Shown: positions 10,487-21,550 of the stretch, in pieces
How positions within the stretch are numbered: the first letter of the stretch is position 1
How the letters are laid out: each line of letters starts with the position of its first letter
The notes under the pieces: model-generated
Seen by the model: the letters and a program-made list of their open reading frames with translations, nothing else
Told to the model about the DNA's origin: nothing
Database searches by the model: none
Assembly (NCBI GenBank): GCA_033239125.1
Contig: BSWB01000002.1
Span: forward strand, 5,799,001 to 5,863,000
From: Fagopyrum homotropicum
Lineage: Eukaryota; Streptophyta; Magnoliopsida; Caryophyllales; Polygonaceae
Length of the DNA stretch: 64,000 bases
Direction: 5' to 3'
Translations under genes and position numbers: made by a program

Positions 10487-13400
10487 CTATGCTACAGACT
10501 TGGGCATTGCGTTCAACACAGCTTCCTTAGTAGGCAAAGCAGGAATTGCGCCTCGTTCAGTCACCGTTAGAGCCCCGCATATATTAGCAAACCGGAGCGC
10601 GTCTCTTAGTTGATCTTCTTTCTGCAGATACAGAATATGTGTTGAGTAGTACAGTCATACTTTGCTATACTGATTCGGAAAAAGCCGCTTATAGACATGT
10701 TTGGATTGGTAGTAAAGGAGAAGAAAATTGGTGTTTGATCAATCTATTAAGTTACAACCTTATTCATAAATACTTTCTAAAGCGGTTTCTTCTAATGTTG
10801 TTTGTTTTTCCTGAGGGCACTAATCGCTTGTTTGGTAATAACTCCGGAAACGGAAATAGAATGGAAATGAATTTAGTCCATATGTTTACCTTATTCATAA
10901 ATATTTTTTTGTAATCATTCTTTGTGGTTGCATGTAAAATGTATTTGTTTTCCCCATTTGTTTCCCTATAGGGTCTCAAAACTAATCAAATTGTACGACA
11001 ATTACTTTAAACCACAAAGAATGATTCCATAAAATTTCATGAATAAAGGTATACATATGAACTAGATTCGTTTCCATTCCATTTCCGATTCCGGAGTTGG
11101 AACCAAACGGGCCCTCTTGTAGCTAAACTATTTATCTACCGTAGAAAAGATGTGGACATAGATCAGGAAACCCGTTTTAGAATGTCTCACACTCAAATCC
11201 TCTCCAAATTCCACCAAATTGAAGAGAGACTTGAGTTTACCTTACTTTCTCTAGTTATTTTCTCTCGTTTTGTCTCACATTCCTTCCTATCCTACCAAAA
11301 CTATCCGAATAAAGGAAATAACTTCAGTCATCTACCTTTAACAAACAAATCCTTTAACTTCCTCCAATCCTAACAGGCTAGTCTTAGTGTAAAAGGAAAG
11401 AGGATTCTGAGTTCACAAGGATGAAGCAGTACCTGAATTAAATCAATGTCAGAAGCAAGTTGAGAAAGAATTCCAGCAACGAAAGCATCTCCAGCACCGG
11501 TTGTATCCACAGCCTCCACCTTAAGACCTTCAACCTTGCCACTAAATTCCTGTCATATTTTCATAGACTGTAATGAAAATTCATGGGAGGAAAAAGTCCT
11601 CTTGTATACCCACAAACTTAGAACCACAAAAATGCAGAGAAAACTAACCTTTGTATAATACCTACAGCCATCTGATCCTTCAGTGACAAGTAACAACTTA
11701 AGATTAGAATGGTATAGCTTGCGAACAACAGAATCGTCATACGGGTCTTCTCCTTGTGTCAAAAAAGAAATTTCGTCTTCGCTTATCTGCCAACAGATTC
11801 ATTTAACAATAGATCTTCAGTGATTAATCCTGTTTATGTCATACTGCATGATGTATCATTTTTAAGGGTGCTTAGACTTTCTACCTTGATAATATCAGCT
11901 GTGTCCCAGATGCTGAGGATCCCCTCCCGTGCACTTTCTGCAGATGGCCATAACGGGAGCCTTAGATTCGGGTCGTAAGACAGAAGCACACCAGCATCCT
12001 TTGCAGCTTTAGTGGCAGCAATGTGAGCTGACTTGCATGGTTCAGTAATTAAACTTATAGAACCGTAGTGAAAAATCGTAGCCTGCAACAAGTACAAAAA
12101 ATATGAAGTTTGTAAACCTGACATCTAATTGTGAACCTTAAAATTTGAAAGTAGTGCAAAAACAACTAGTTTTAGCTCTCTATGCTATCCATATGATATG
12201 ATTACCAATTGTGAGTTTGACTTGGAATTTTTGCATTAAAATAATTTATCATGATCTTTTCTGAGAAGTCTCTCAAAATTGAAGTTTCTTTCCATATTTC
12301 TTTTTTCCTGAAGAAACATGCTGAGAAGTGAAAACTTAGATACCTTCCTAATAAGATCAATGTCAAGCTCGGTTTCTTGAAGCAGCATATCAGCACTAGG
12401 ATTACGGTAAAACATGAATTCACGTTCACCGTCTTTTCTCAGGGTCACAAATGCTAATGCAGTTCGAGCACCGGGATCAAAACGCATCCCTTCATTGTTC
12501 ACATTATTCTCCTTCAGGATATCAGCCAGCATGTAACCAAATTCATCTTCACCAACCTGTCCACAATAGAGTCAAACAGTGAATGGTTACTTCATAAGAA
12601 AGAATCCATTTAGCATAAACTATGAACTTAGAAAATCCTAGAATCAATGTCATATAGCTAAACGCAGTCGTTAGATATTAACAAATTGCACTTTCTTGAC
12701 CCAGTTCTAATGCTAACATCAAAATGAAGATGAGAAGGTCATCAACTGAGTTGTATGACCTGAACATTTAACTCTGGCAAATCTCTCCAATTCAACTGTC
12801 AGCATAAGTGGTCGGTGGTCACACTTTCCAACAGCCACGGTGACATACTGACATATTCTCAGCGATGATTTATCTTGGGGATATGCATCCTTTTCCTCGT
12901 ATAACTTACCATCAAGCTACATTTTTTTCCTCCTGATTCATGGTTATCCGGTTATCCCAACTGGCATGATGATACAGAGACAATGTTGATGTGCTAGAAC
13001 ACAGTTTCCTCATGGAACAACTTCTATCTATTACAGTTCAAGAATCCCATACATAGATCCTCACCATAACCAATTTCAATTGTATAAGATCAAATACTAG
13101 TAAAAAGCTAGGGAAATTGTCACTTAATGCCGAGGTTTGGACAAATTCCATCTAGGGGTATCGTGTTTGAGTAATTTGACATAGGTACTTGATCTTCAAA
13201 CTTTTTTTCACACAAGGGACACTGTGCAATGTAATAGCTTTTCATGTCCTCTCCTCGTGATTTTCTTCTTACGCAGGGGACACTGACCAATGTCATTACT
13301 TTTCGTGTCCTCTCTACATTATTTTTTTCTTACTCAATGTCACAACTAGTTATGTTGTTCCTCGTCTTTCTCCCATTTAAAAGCTTCAGTTTTGCTTCAT

Positions 13401-14557
13401 TCTTATTGAATAGCTATTAACTTAAGCATCTTCTTCTCCACCAAGGCACAAGCACTTTGGGGTGAGAAAGAGATGGGTCATTAGATCTAGAAATAAGATT
13501 AATCGCCACTCTAGAGATTTCATCACTTCATTGTTCCACAGCTGGGAAAAAAGCTTAAAACCTCATGATACCTTCATGAAATATACAAACTGCAGACTGC
13601 AGTATCCTCAATTTGGAAACTTCTCAACGATCAATATATCTAAGTGGAATTTTTCCTCAAAGAAACGAGACTAAAACTGAGATGCAGTATGTAATAAGCT
13701 AACCTTTTTTTACCAATACAGATGAAAACAAGACTATAAAAACAGAATTTCTGGAAGGATGGAACAAAACCAAGACACCAAACAATAAAGGCAACCAAAG
13801 AAATGTCAAACTAAGAGCACATTATACTATTCAGCGTCTTCAGATAACAAACAATACCTTGCCGATAAATGCAGATGAGCCACCTAAACGTGCTATGCCA
13901 ACAGCGACATTGGCAGGGGCACCACCAGGAGCCTTCTTGAAAGCAGGTGCTTCAGCCAAGGAAATCCCACTTGTAGTTGGCACAAAATCAATAAGCATCT
14001 CACCAAAGCAAACGACAAGCCCTGAATCTCTCGTCTCAGCAGACCCAGTGCCACCACTAGCTGCATTGACTGTTAAATTTATTTCAGCATCAAGATACAT
14101 CAAACATTATCCATAAATTTACTAAAAGAAAAAAAGCAAACGTCTTAATTACACTGTCATATTGAATGCTAGAAAGCCAAAATTCATCACATGAAATAAC
14201 TGAAACCTGTGACAGTTAATCAAAATTTACTAAAAAGAAGGAAATACAAAATGCAAATCTCAACTCTAAGGATCTCAAACTTCATTGATTCAAGTATTCA
14301 ACCTCTCCATCCCAAAATAAGATCAATTACTACTACCATCTCAAAATAAACAAACAATTCAACTTAAAAATAGTTTCCATACCTTGCAATCGACATCGCG
14401 GAGCCGAAGAAGCCGAAAATGAAAAAGATTCCGGCAGTGTACGACGGATGGCGTCTCGTCGGTGGAAGGCAGGACCGGAGAAAGTACAATTGGAGATGCG
14501 ATGATGACGATTAGATGAGAAAGAAGTGAAGCTGAAAGCAGCTGAACTGAGCGACAT
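10487..14557 (-). CDS. Fructokinase, plastid-type (pfkB family), seven exons
   Basis: Fructokinase phosphorylates fructose to fructose-6-phosphate with ATP. Exons on the minus strand, in order: 14557-14383, 14069-13858, 12556-12344, 12082-11885, 11786-11649, 11549-11433, 10621-10487. All junctions are GT-AG and the frame is kept. The sum is 1188 nt, giving 395 residues. Residues 1 to about 60 are Ser/Arg-rich with few acids, like a chloroplast transit peptide. The pfkB signature 1 (GGAPANVAVGIARLGG) starts near residue 107. Signature 2 (DTTGAGDAF) is near 327-335 and includes the catalytic Asp. The start is the ATG at 14557; an upstream in-frame TTG is not a plausible start. Length and presequence fit the plastidic fructokinase subgroup rather than the shorter cytosolic enzymes. 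Intron 2 is 1.3 kb; intron 6 holds a MITE. The gene looks intact. Confidence 0.93.
10813..11116. mobile_element. MITE in fructokinase intron 6
   Basis: The left end carries CTCCGGAAACGGAAATAGAA and the inverted right end CTCCGGAATCGGAAATGGAA, inside GAGGGC...TTTGG termini. A second inner pair (CATTCTTTGTGGTT and its inverse) extends the inverted arms to about 120 bp. No clear TSD is seen. A relative with CCCGTTTGG termini lies at 63424-63605. It lies wholly inside the intron and does not disturb splice sites. Confidence 0.6.
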
Positions 14558-15460
14558 TGATAAACTCAAATGACAATCAAACTACACGCAAAATCGTGAT
14601 TACAGGATGAAATCAGAGTGTCAAACTGTGATGAGAAGATCGTCGAAAAGGATGAAATTCCTAAATTGCAGTGAAGAGAAATCGAAACTAGGACATCAAA
14701 TCAAGAATTTAGAACCCTAAAATATGCAGCAAACAGGCAATTTGACTGAAGACTCGTTCTGGACAATGACTGTGTACACTGAGATTTGCTCCAAAAACTG
14801 AAACAGCAACCGAAGAGCAAAAAGGGTTGCTTTATGAAAATATATATATTTGTGGTTGTGTGGAGATAATATAACAGAATGTGTAAGACTAACGCTGAAT
14901 TAATCATATTATATAGTAGGGAAATTACACATATAATCTACAAATTAGCATAACTATATATAAAAAAAGAAAGAAATAAAAAATGCTCATAAAAGGATTT
15001 GTCTAGGTAAAATGCATTAAAATAATTTATTGTATTTAGGAGGGGGAAAATCACAATTTTCTTAAGTGTAGGATAATTTTGAATATTATTTAGAAAGTTT
15101 ATCCTAAGAGAAAAATGTTATTAAGATTATAAGTGTCAATACTTTTATAATATTATCCTTCTAAAATTATATAATATATGGAAAAAAAAATATTTAATCA
15201 CGTGATATTAATTAGGCAATAGCTACATTATTTGTATTATTAAAAAGGGATATAAGATTTTTATTGTGTGATTAATTTCTTGAAAAAAAATGTTTTCCAA
15301 AAATGTATAAAATTTATATTAGTGAGTTTTTTTTTAAAACTTACTCTTTGATTATTTATTGTAAAAAACTATCCAAAATAATGTTGTTAGTTATGTGATG
15401 TGGATTTGGTTTCTTTAAATCAAGTTAATAACATTTAATAAGTATAAAAAAATACATGAT
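14558..15460 (-). promoter_or_regulatory. Fructokinase 5' UTR and upstream region
   Basis: The region is 5' of the fructokinase ATG on the minus strand. A TA-rich run (ATATATATTT, about 14840-14850) could serve as a TATA element, but it lies nearly 300 bp from the ATG, so any assignment is tentative. Beyond about 14900 the sequence is plain AT-rich spacer with no other feature seen. Confidence 0.35.
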
Positions 15461-15582
15461 TTTTTTTTAAAAATAATAAAGTAATGACACTTGGGCCGGC
15501 CCGGATATCCGGACAGCCAAGAATTGAACCTGAGACCAAACGCATGTGTGAAGGCACCTTACCAACTTAGCTACGTGACTTT
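15461..15582 (-). mobile_element. tRNA-derived SINE-like element
   Basis: The minus strand shows a pol III box A-like TAGCTAAGTTGGT (15573-15561) and a box B-like GGTTCAATTC (15530-15521) at tRNA-like spacing, followed by a unique body and an A-rich end (T-run near 15461-15470 on the plus strand). It does not fold into a complete tRNA, so it is a SINE head rather than a tRNA gene. Confidence 0.5.
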
Positions 15583-15619
15583 GTTAAATTATAGGATACT
15601 TTATAAAATATATACACAT

Positions 15620-15797
15620 ACATATACCCCGGATATCCGAAGGCAAACTTATCTTATTCCGTATCCGATCCGGTGATCCGGTAATTTTTCTCGGATCGTA
15701 TCGGATACGGAAAATTAGTTGTCGGACTCGGATCTTCATGGATCGGATCACTGGATTGTTGGACCGGATCTAACGGATCGGAATTTTATGAACACCC
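15620..15797. mobile_element. GC-rich (CGGATC-repeat) hAT-like fragment
   Basis: Dense direct and inverted copies of CGGATC / GATCCG are followed by an end reading GAACACCCCTAA, resembling the subterminal repeats and TAGGGGTGTTC-type ends of small hAT elements. No TSD or left end was identified. Confidence 0.35.
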
Positions 15798-15804
15798 CTA
15801 AAAA

Positions 15805-16010
15805 TGACATGTCCAAGTTCATATACCCAACTTCACTCACATAGATAATCTCACATACCCAAATTTTACATTCTCAATTTCACATACTCAACTTCACGTA
15901 CTCAACTTCACTCACCTACCTATATTCATATATCCAATTTCACTTACCCAACCTTCACATATCCAATTTATACATACCAAACTTCACTCACTTACCCATT
16001 ATTAGTTGCC
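15805..16010. repeat. Degenerate short tandem repeat (TTCACATACCCAACTT-like)
   Basis: About ten diverged copies of a 15-20-bp unit based on TTCACATACCCAACTT. No coding signal. The sequence between this and the hAT element at 16450 shows no recognised gene. Confidence 0.55.
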
Positions 16011-16449
16011 CGATTTACATACCAATTTATCATTTTGGGCAAACTATGGAATTTCAAAATTTTGGATAGTTCCCTACAATTATAATTTGTGGGATGCAAG
16101 TCATTTTGGTGCCTAAGAAGGACGAGTCTTGCAGAATGTGTGTGATTTGTCGTGCCCTCAACCATATCACCGTCAAAAACCGAAACCCACTGTCGCACCT
16201 TGACGTCATGTTAGATGAACTTCACGTCGGCATCATCTTCATGGAATGAGGACTACAAGCTAGTTAGAGGCGCCCCAATTCATAGGTCATGGACTAGACG
16301 TTCATCATGGAGGGTCTTGCCCCATTTGTTAAGCCCTTCCTTGACGATGGTGAGATGGAGACATTTCACATCCAATATAGAGGGATTGTTGCGCCCTTGG
16401 CTACTATTACCATCTGTGTCTCTGCCTATCCCGGTTTGTCGTGTTGAAA

Positions 16450-16774
16450 TAGACATGGGACCCAAACCTAAACCTAAACCGTAGAAATCCAAACCGCCGG
16501 TTTATAAAAAAAAAAGAAAAGAAATGGAAACTAGCCCAAACCCGCGGTTAACCGCCGGTTTGGTTAACCGCCAGTTTGAGTCCCAAACATGCCGGTTTGG
16601 GCCAAAAAAAATAAAAAAAAAAAAAACCAAACCGGCGGTTAAACCGCCAGTTTAGGTTTGGCCGAAAGTCAAACCTAAGCCTAAACCGGTAACCTACAGT
16701 TTGACCAAACCGGCAAACCTAAACCGTCGGTTTGAGCCGGTTTGGCGGTTTGGCCCAAACCGGACCAATGTCTA
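16450..16774. mobile_element. Non-autonomous hAT element, TSD TGTTGAAA
   Basis: The 325-bp element starts TAGACATGGGACC and ends with the inverse of TAGACATTGGTCC. It is flanked by a perfect 8-bp duplication TGTTGAAA (16442-16449 and 16775-16782). Its interior is made of AACCGCCGGTTT motifs in both orientations. Terminus, subterminal motif and TSD size match the intact hAT element at 38468-41980, so it is probably a deletion derivative mobilised by that family. It has no ORF of its own. Confidence 0.85.
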
Positions 16775-16782
16775 TGTTGAAA

Positions 16783-17395
16783 TAATGATTGAGGTTTGTC
16801 CATGGTGCCGACAAATGACTTTGTCTTATACTTATTTCCGGCATTTTATTTCCATATTTTAATTATGAATAATTATAGAGATAATCTTGTTGAATATTCC
16901 CTTTTAAGAAGCTTTTGGTTCATCCTTGAAATATTCACGTAGATCCTTTGGTTTATTAAGTAGACCCATAACATAATTTCTATTAAGTAGGCACATAACA
17001 TAATCTCATTTAGTAACCAAACATCCTTTATCTACGGCTCTAATAAATTTTGAGAAGATTAAGCTAGTAGGGTAACTATTTTTCCTAGAATACAAACAAG
17101 GCCCCTAATATTAATTAGAGATAATTTACCTTTTTGAATATATTAACTATCCTAAAAACATGCTCTTTAGTTAAATTCTTTTTTCCATATATACATAGAG
17201 AGTTAAGATTTCATATCTGACGATTTCAGCTTCGGATTTAAGATTTCTACGCTGCAAGAATGGCTTCGAAAGAGCACCGTAAGTTGAACTTTCTCTGGTT
17301 CTCTTTTATCTTTTGTTTCCTACGATTCTTTGAATGTTTTGAATAATTTAAGACTGAAATTGGTGTTGCAAACGCATGATTATGCTTCATATGTG
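16783..17395. other. Spacer before captured gene fragments
   Basis: A short ATG-led exon-like piece (MASKEH, 17259-17276) is followed directly by a GTAAGT donor-like site; I do not recognise it. A segment at about 16954-17035 (TAACATAATCTCATTTAGTAA) recurs in the same orientation at about 18534-18555, bracketing the gene fragments. Confidence 0.3.
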
Positions 17396-17760
17396 ATCCA
17401 ATCTTAGCGCCTTCTTCAACCCTAAGTTGGAAGTCCAAGATCGCAATCTCAACGCCTTCTTCATCTTGCTGGCGGCAGCCGAAGTCAAAGAGCGTTGGAG
17501 CGGCGAAGTTCCTCCAGCAACCGACGACGGAGACGAGTGAGAAGAAGGCGAATTGGAGGCGTTGGCGGCGGATCCATTGGAAATGGAGGCAAGAGGCTTA
17601 CCGGTAGAGGCACGATAGGCAACGATTAAGATCTCATAGGCAGTGTCGTGGAGGTCGGAAGGGGAGAGAGTGAGAGTGATATTGGCGGCAAATGGAGAGG
17701 GAAAGAGGGGATGGAGGTGGTGGTTGGAAGTGGTGGCGTATTCTCTCTCTTGGAGCCTCC
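17396..17760 (-). pseudogene. DUF810 / MUN-domain (MUNC13-like) protein fragment
   Basis: On the minus strand one frame runs through LTLSPSDLHDTAYEILIVA, then a Ser/Asn-rich linker, then LQRSLTSAAASKMKKALRLR, and ends at a stop near 17394. This order matches the N-terminal region of plant DUF810 proteins (MUN domain, vesicle-trafficking proteins related to PATROL1), where a (D/E)LRxTAYEI block precedes the SLTSxAASKxKKALG block. The rest of the protein of about 1000 residues is absent, so this is a gene fragment. The identification rests on memory of the family motifs. Confidence 0.65.
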
Positions 17761-17872
17761 TAGTGAGGTTCTATTTCTGAATAGGCTCGCCATTGAAGAT
17801 TGAGAGAGAAATCATCGGTGGACAGAAGAAGAAGGTGGATACGTTTGAGATAGAGAGATATGTGTACATAAC

Positions 17873-18160
17873 GTAAGCAATTGTGTAAACGACGAACTTA
17901 TGTAACCAAATCATGTGTAAATGACGGACTTATTTAAACAAACCATGTGTAAATGACAAACTTATGTAACCAAACTTGTGTAAATGACGGACTTATGTAA
18001 CAAAAATATGTGTAAATGACGTATTTGTGTAACCAAACCTTGTGTTAATGACAGAAATTGTGTAATTAAACTTTGTTTAAATGACAAAATTGTGTACATA
18101 ACATAAACAAATGAATTTGTGTAATTAAAATTATGCATTAAGATTAAGTAATTGAAATTG
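17873..18160 (+). repeat. Minisatellite, ~33-bp unit, ~8 copies
   Basis: Consecutive diverged copies of a unit like TGTGTAAATGACGGACTTAT followed by GTAACCAAACCA. There are no unique spacers, so it is a simple tandem repeat rather than a CRISPR-like array. Confidence 0.8.
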
Positions 18161-18196
18161 TGTATTAATATTATGTATCATCAAAAGAATACACAA

Positions 18197-18275
18197 AGTT
18201 TAATTAGTCCAGTTGGTATAAGGGTGGAAGGGAGGATTTGTCATCCACATTTCGAATCCTACCCGATTTAATAAT
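18197..18275 (+). mobile_element. tRNA-derived SINE-like head
   Basis: A box A-like TAGTCCAGTTGGTA (18205-18218) and a box B-like TTTCGAATCC (18250-18259) are spaced as in pol III type 2 promoters, with no complete cloverleaf. Its 3' limit is not clear. Confidence 0.45.
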
Positions 18276-18929
18276 TAATTGATTATAAATAGAAGAGAGA
18301 AGAACATTCTAATTTCCTTAATATTCACACCTTAATTCCTTAATTTTCTCTCTTTATTTTAATAAATTTTTTTTGTCTAATATAGAGGGGCCTATTTTTT
18401 ACACATTATTAACTTGGAGCCCTTTATATGCTTAATAGTTACAAAACATATCTACTCCCCATTTTACCCATAAATTTTTGAGGAATTCACTAACTAGACC
18501 TTTTAGTAATATTGCTCTATTAAGTAAGCCCGTAACATAATCTCATTTAGTAAATATACCCGTAATAAAGTAAGTAAATTAGAGTGTAACAATTAGAAGG
18601 GTATACAAAACAAAAGTGCATAAAAAAGAGCCTACTTCACTAAATTATTTCAAAATTTTTTTACCAACAAACGTAAACAACTCTTGTGTTGTTCTTGCTT
18701 TATTTTTTTTACTTTTTCTTGCATTGTATAGAATTCAAAGCTCTAAAAAATCAAAGTCAAATTAGAAATATGTATTTTTTTTTTGTTATATATATATGTT
18801 TGATTGACATTTTCCTTTAATTGTTAATGCTTCTAAAGATGTAAGTTATGCAGTACGTAGCTTCCATGGCAGCATATCGAGCTTAAGGTAATGAGTATTC
18901 AGTTATATACTTTTTGACTCTTGTTGCAG
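18276..18929. other. AT-rich spacer
   Basis: Contains the second copy of the TAACATAATCTCATTTAGTAA repeat (about 18534-18555). No gene is recognised. Confidence 0.35.
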
Positions 18930-19040
18930 TTCGATGGCTCTCCGAGTGAGGCAGTGCAGAAGGTAAAGCCAGTAAAGGGACAATCACTCTTGCTTTCATA
19001 TTCAAGGTGTCATTGCTGCTGCTGATTCACTTGCTAACAA
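18930..19040 (+). pseudogene. 20S proteasome beta-5 (PBE) exon fragment
   Basis: After a splice-acceptor-like TTGTTGCAG, the frame reads FDGSPSEAVQKVKPVKG and then TITLAFIFK. A small frameshift follows, then GVIAAADSLA. This matches the propeptide/active-site junction of proteasome subunit beta type 5, where Thr-1 follows KG and the mature chain begins TTTLAFIFKEGV. The frameshift and absence of the remaining ~200 residues make it a pseudogene. The retained acceptor suggests a genomic rather than cDNA-derived copy. Confidence 0.65.
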
Positions 19041-19679
19041 TTGCAAGTCAAAATTACAAATTTGTTTAGGACCGTTTTAAATTACTAAGAATTATTCTCT
19101 TTTAACACATCAAAGTAATTTAACCATCATTTTCATTTCATTGTCTTTCCCTAAACCGTTAGCATTCCGTTTTGATTCTACTGTATCAACTAAATGGACA
19201 TTTAATATTTTTAAATTCGTGATATTATGATATTGTATGAACCTAAAAAAGCGTGTGAGACGTATTATATGAAGAAGTGTCGGTTGAATTGAATCCATAA
19301 AATAGTGTTTTCACGATGTGCTAAGTTTCTTAGTAGAATTCGCAGTTGTTTGATATAGTATGTTTAATGTGAGGTGTAGGCAAGCTTATTAGTACATATG
19401 ATCATTGACAGGCCCGTCCAATAAGGGGTGTCATTCGGCTCAATAACACAGGCCCCCAGTTTTTTTGCGGCCCATAATAATTATGTTTAGTTAATCTATT
19501 AAACAAAAGAGTGATTGACACATTGGTTAAACTTCAACATTAGGTGTAAATGTTTTAGGGTTTAAATCTCCTTTCTACTTTTTTGTTTGATTAATCTATC
19601 AAACGTTCTAAATGTTTTTTTAAAAGAGACAGACATAAAATTACAAAGTTTACCTCGACCAATGGATTGAACTGATCTA
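19041..19679. other. Spacer between gene fragments and tandem array
   Basis: No gene or repeat that I can name. Sequence is AT-rich with scattered stops in all frames. Confidence 0.4.
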
Positions 19680-20148
19680 ATAGGCACATGTGCAAGGGGA
19701 TATATCATTATCATAAAAATAAAAAAGTGATAATGATACATGTCCAACGTCTTAAAGATAATGTTATGCATCCACCCTCCACACACTCTCCACAACCCAA
19801 CAAATGGCCGGTCTACAATTCTGTAGTCAAAGGTTAATCTTATCTATTTCATCCTAATAATCAAGGATTTTTCGTACCTTCCTAATTTTTGTACCGTTGT
19901 GTGGAATATATAAAAAGAATATAAATTAAATAGAAATAGGAATATATCATCATGATTAATAATTTAACCTAAAGTTTAATTAAAAAAATATAGAATTAAT
20001 AACTAAGAAACGAATAAATCATGCCACACAAAATTCTAAGCAAAGCTAGCCGGACCCAAATAAAAAGTAAAGGAACAAATAATGAATTAGTTAGTAAGAA
20101 TCAATTCCAAACATATGGCATATCAAGTTATCAAGGAGAATCTCCAAG

Positions 20149-20193
20149 ATGAGTGACCCAAGAACATCGCCAAGAGCCAAATCCAAAAGTTAA
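20149..20193 (+). pseudogene. Truncated first copy of the small-gene family, unit 1
   Basis: After a promoter-like stretch shared with the complete gene, an ATG opens a 14-residue frame (MSDPRTSPRAKSKS) and then stops. The CF...CC tail is missing. The matching spot in unit 3 (ATG near 27703) begins similarly but reads into unrelated sequence, and in unit 2 the start is lost. I treat these as remnants of an older duplication. Confidence 0.4.
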
Positions 20194-20331
20194 CCGGGTC
20201 AGTATGTAGACTCAAAATGTTCTGATTTCAGACGTGAGAACTTATTATCTCATCCAAAAAAAAAGTAAAGGAACAAGTAATGAATTACTAATAAAGAATC
20301 AATTCCAAAGCTATGGCATACGTACAAAACC

Positions 20332-20400
20332 ACACGTCATCAACCCAAGTAACCGTCGATCTATATATAACCCTTCAAAAATATGGCATATGTAACACAA
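20332..20400 (+). promoter_or_regulatory. Conserved TATA-containing promoter block, gene 1
   Basis: CACGTCATCAACCCAAGTAA is followed by CCGTCGAT and a TATATATAA box (about 20360), then CAAAAATATGGCATA. The block is nearly identical at 25449-25530 and 28090-28165. It places the TATA box about 65 bp before the ATG and shows that the ATG at 20313 is upstream of transcription. Confidence 0.6.
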
Positions 20401-20423
20401 AGAGAATCAAGTTGTCAAGGAAG

Positions 20424-20612
20424 ATGGCCAAGACAAGTCACTCGGTCCCAACTCCTCGAGCCAATATCCAAAACGAGCATGTGAATCGAGTCGTGAAGGC
20501 ACAAGTACTAGCCCAAAGCGTCGAGGGCGATCAGCCTGCCGAGAAAGAGGGAGCAATTTCCCGCTGTTTTCTGAATATTTTGGCATGGATTCAACGTGTT
20601 TGCTGCTTATAA
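20424..20612 (+). CDS. Small protein of unknown function, CC-tail family, gene 1
   Basis: A 62-residue intronless protein. I do not recognise the family. The N-terminal two-thirds are hydrophilic. The C-terminus, SRCFLNILAWIQRVCCL, is amphipathic with three Cys and ends right after a Cys pair plus Leu. The start ATG lies about 65 bp after a TATA box shared with its two paralogues and fits their starts; an upstream in-frame ATG at 20313 precedes the TATA box and is rejected. It shares the PAEKEGA segment with gene 2. A lipid-anchored (Cys-acylated) helix is a possible reading of the tail, by inference only. No transmembrane helix or signal peptide is evident. Confidence 0.6.
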   Translation: MAKTSHSVPTPRANIQNEHVNRVVKAQVLAQSVEGDQPAEKEGAISRCFLNILAWIQRVCCL

Positions 20613-20690
20613 TTGTACGTATACATAAGTATGTGGTTGTATGTATCTCGTTGCAATAAAATTATTTTACATTAGCCACAATATATACTC

Positions 20691-21537
20691 CATCCCCTTT
20701 GGGGGATAATCATTGATGAAACAACAACGATTTTAGGGCAAAAATAACATAAAAACTATGCAATCCGATAGTAGAAACAAGATCACAATGAAATGAAGCA
20801 AGAAGACCATCGATTCCCGTTAACCAATCTTTCCTTCTTCAGAAATTTCGCTCTCTTCGTTTATCCCTTATGCTTGAAATTCCAAATGAAAGTATAGATT
20901 CAAACATTGAGTTTATAAATTAAATGAAACACAAATAAATTATAAGTTAAAACAACTTAATTTTGATTCAAATTTTAAATATACCCTTTTCTCATATAAT
21001 GTAAAAAAACAAGATAATATACAAATTAATCTCGACAAAGAATCAATGATGTTTCAATATTTTTTTCCCTTAGATTGAATGTCATTTTGTATCTAAAAAT
21101 ATGAAAAACTCAAATTAGGCTTTTCAACTAAAAAAAAAAAACTATAGCCTTGTATTATTAAAAAAGAAGTAAAGAAAGGATTTTCATTAATGAAATATAT
21201 ATCCCTAACAAAAAAGACCGAGGTTCAGAGAACTCCCCAGATTTAGGCTAAATTGCGGAGGAAACAAAATTGTTATTACTAACTAATAAATAAAAAAATT
21301 ACCAATTTTAAATACAAACGGTGCAATTTTTAAACTAAAGAAAATTATATATTTGTTTAGATATAGTGGGTATTTTTATCTTGGGAAATATAATAATAGA
21401 TAGTGTTAAGAAAACTAATGTCCTAAAACTTGACTAAAACATGATATTCTTGTGATTTAAAACTTCAATTAATTGTATTGGAAAGAGTAGTAATCATTCA
21501 AAGTATAGGGTTAACGGGAGGATTAAGCGAATTATTT
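20691..21537. other. AT-rich spacer
   Basis: No gene or clear repeat. A plus-strand LINE-like signal is absent. The segment ends at the TSD of the LINE insertion. Confidence 0.4.
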
Positions 21538-21550
21538 AGATAATTAGAAT

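Noticed and set aside
15521..15582. tRNA gene
   Set aside because: Box A and box B are present but no full cloverleaf can be drawn; a SINE head fits better.
17873..18160. CRISPR-like regular repeat
   Set aside because: Units are contiguous and diverged with no unique spacers, and the sequence is plant nuclear DNA; it is a minisatellite.
20313..20423. Upstream in-frame extension of small gene 1 (ATG at 20313)
   Set aside because: The stretch contains the conserved TATA box and promoter block shared by all three genes, and the extension is not conserved.
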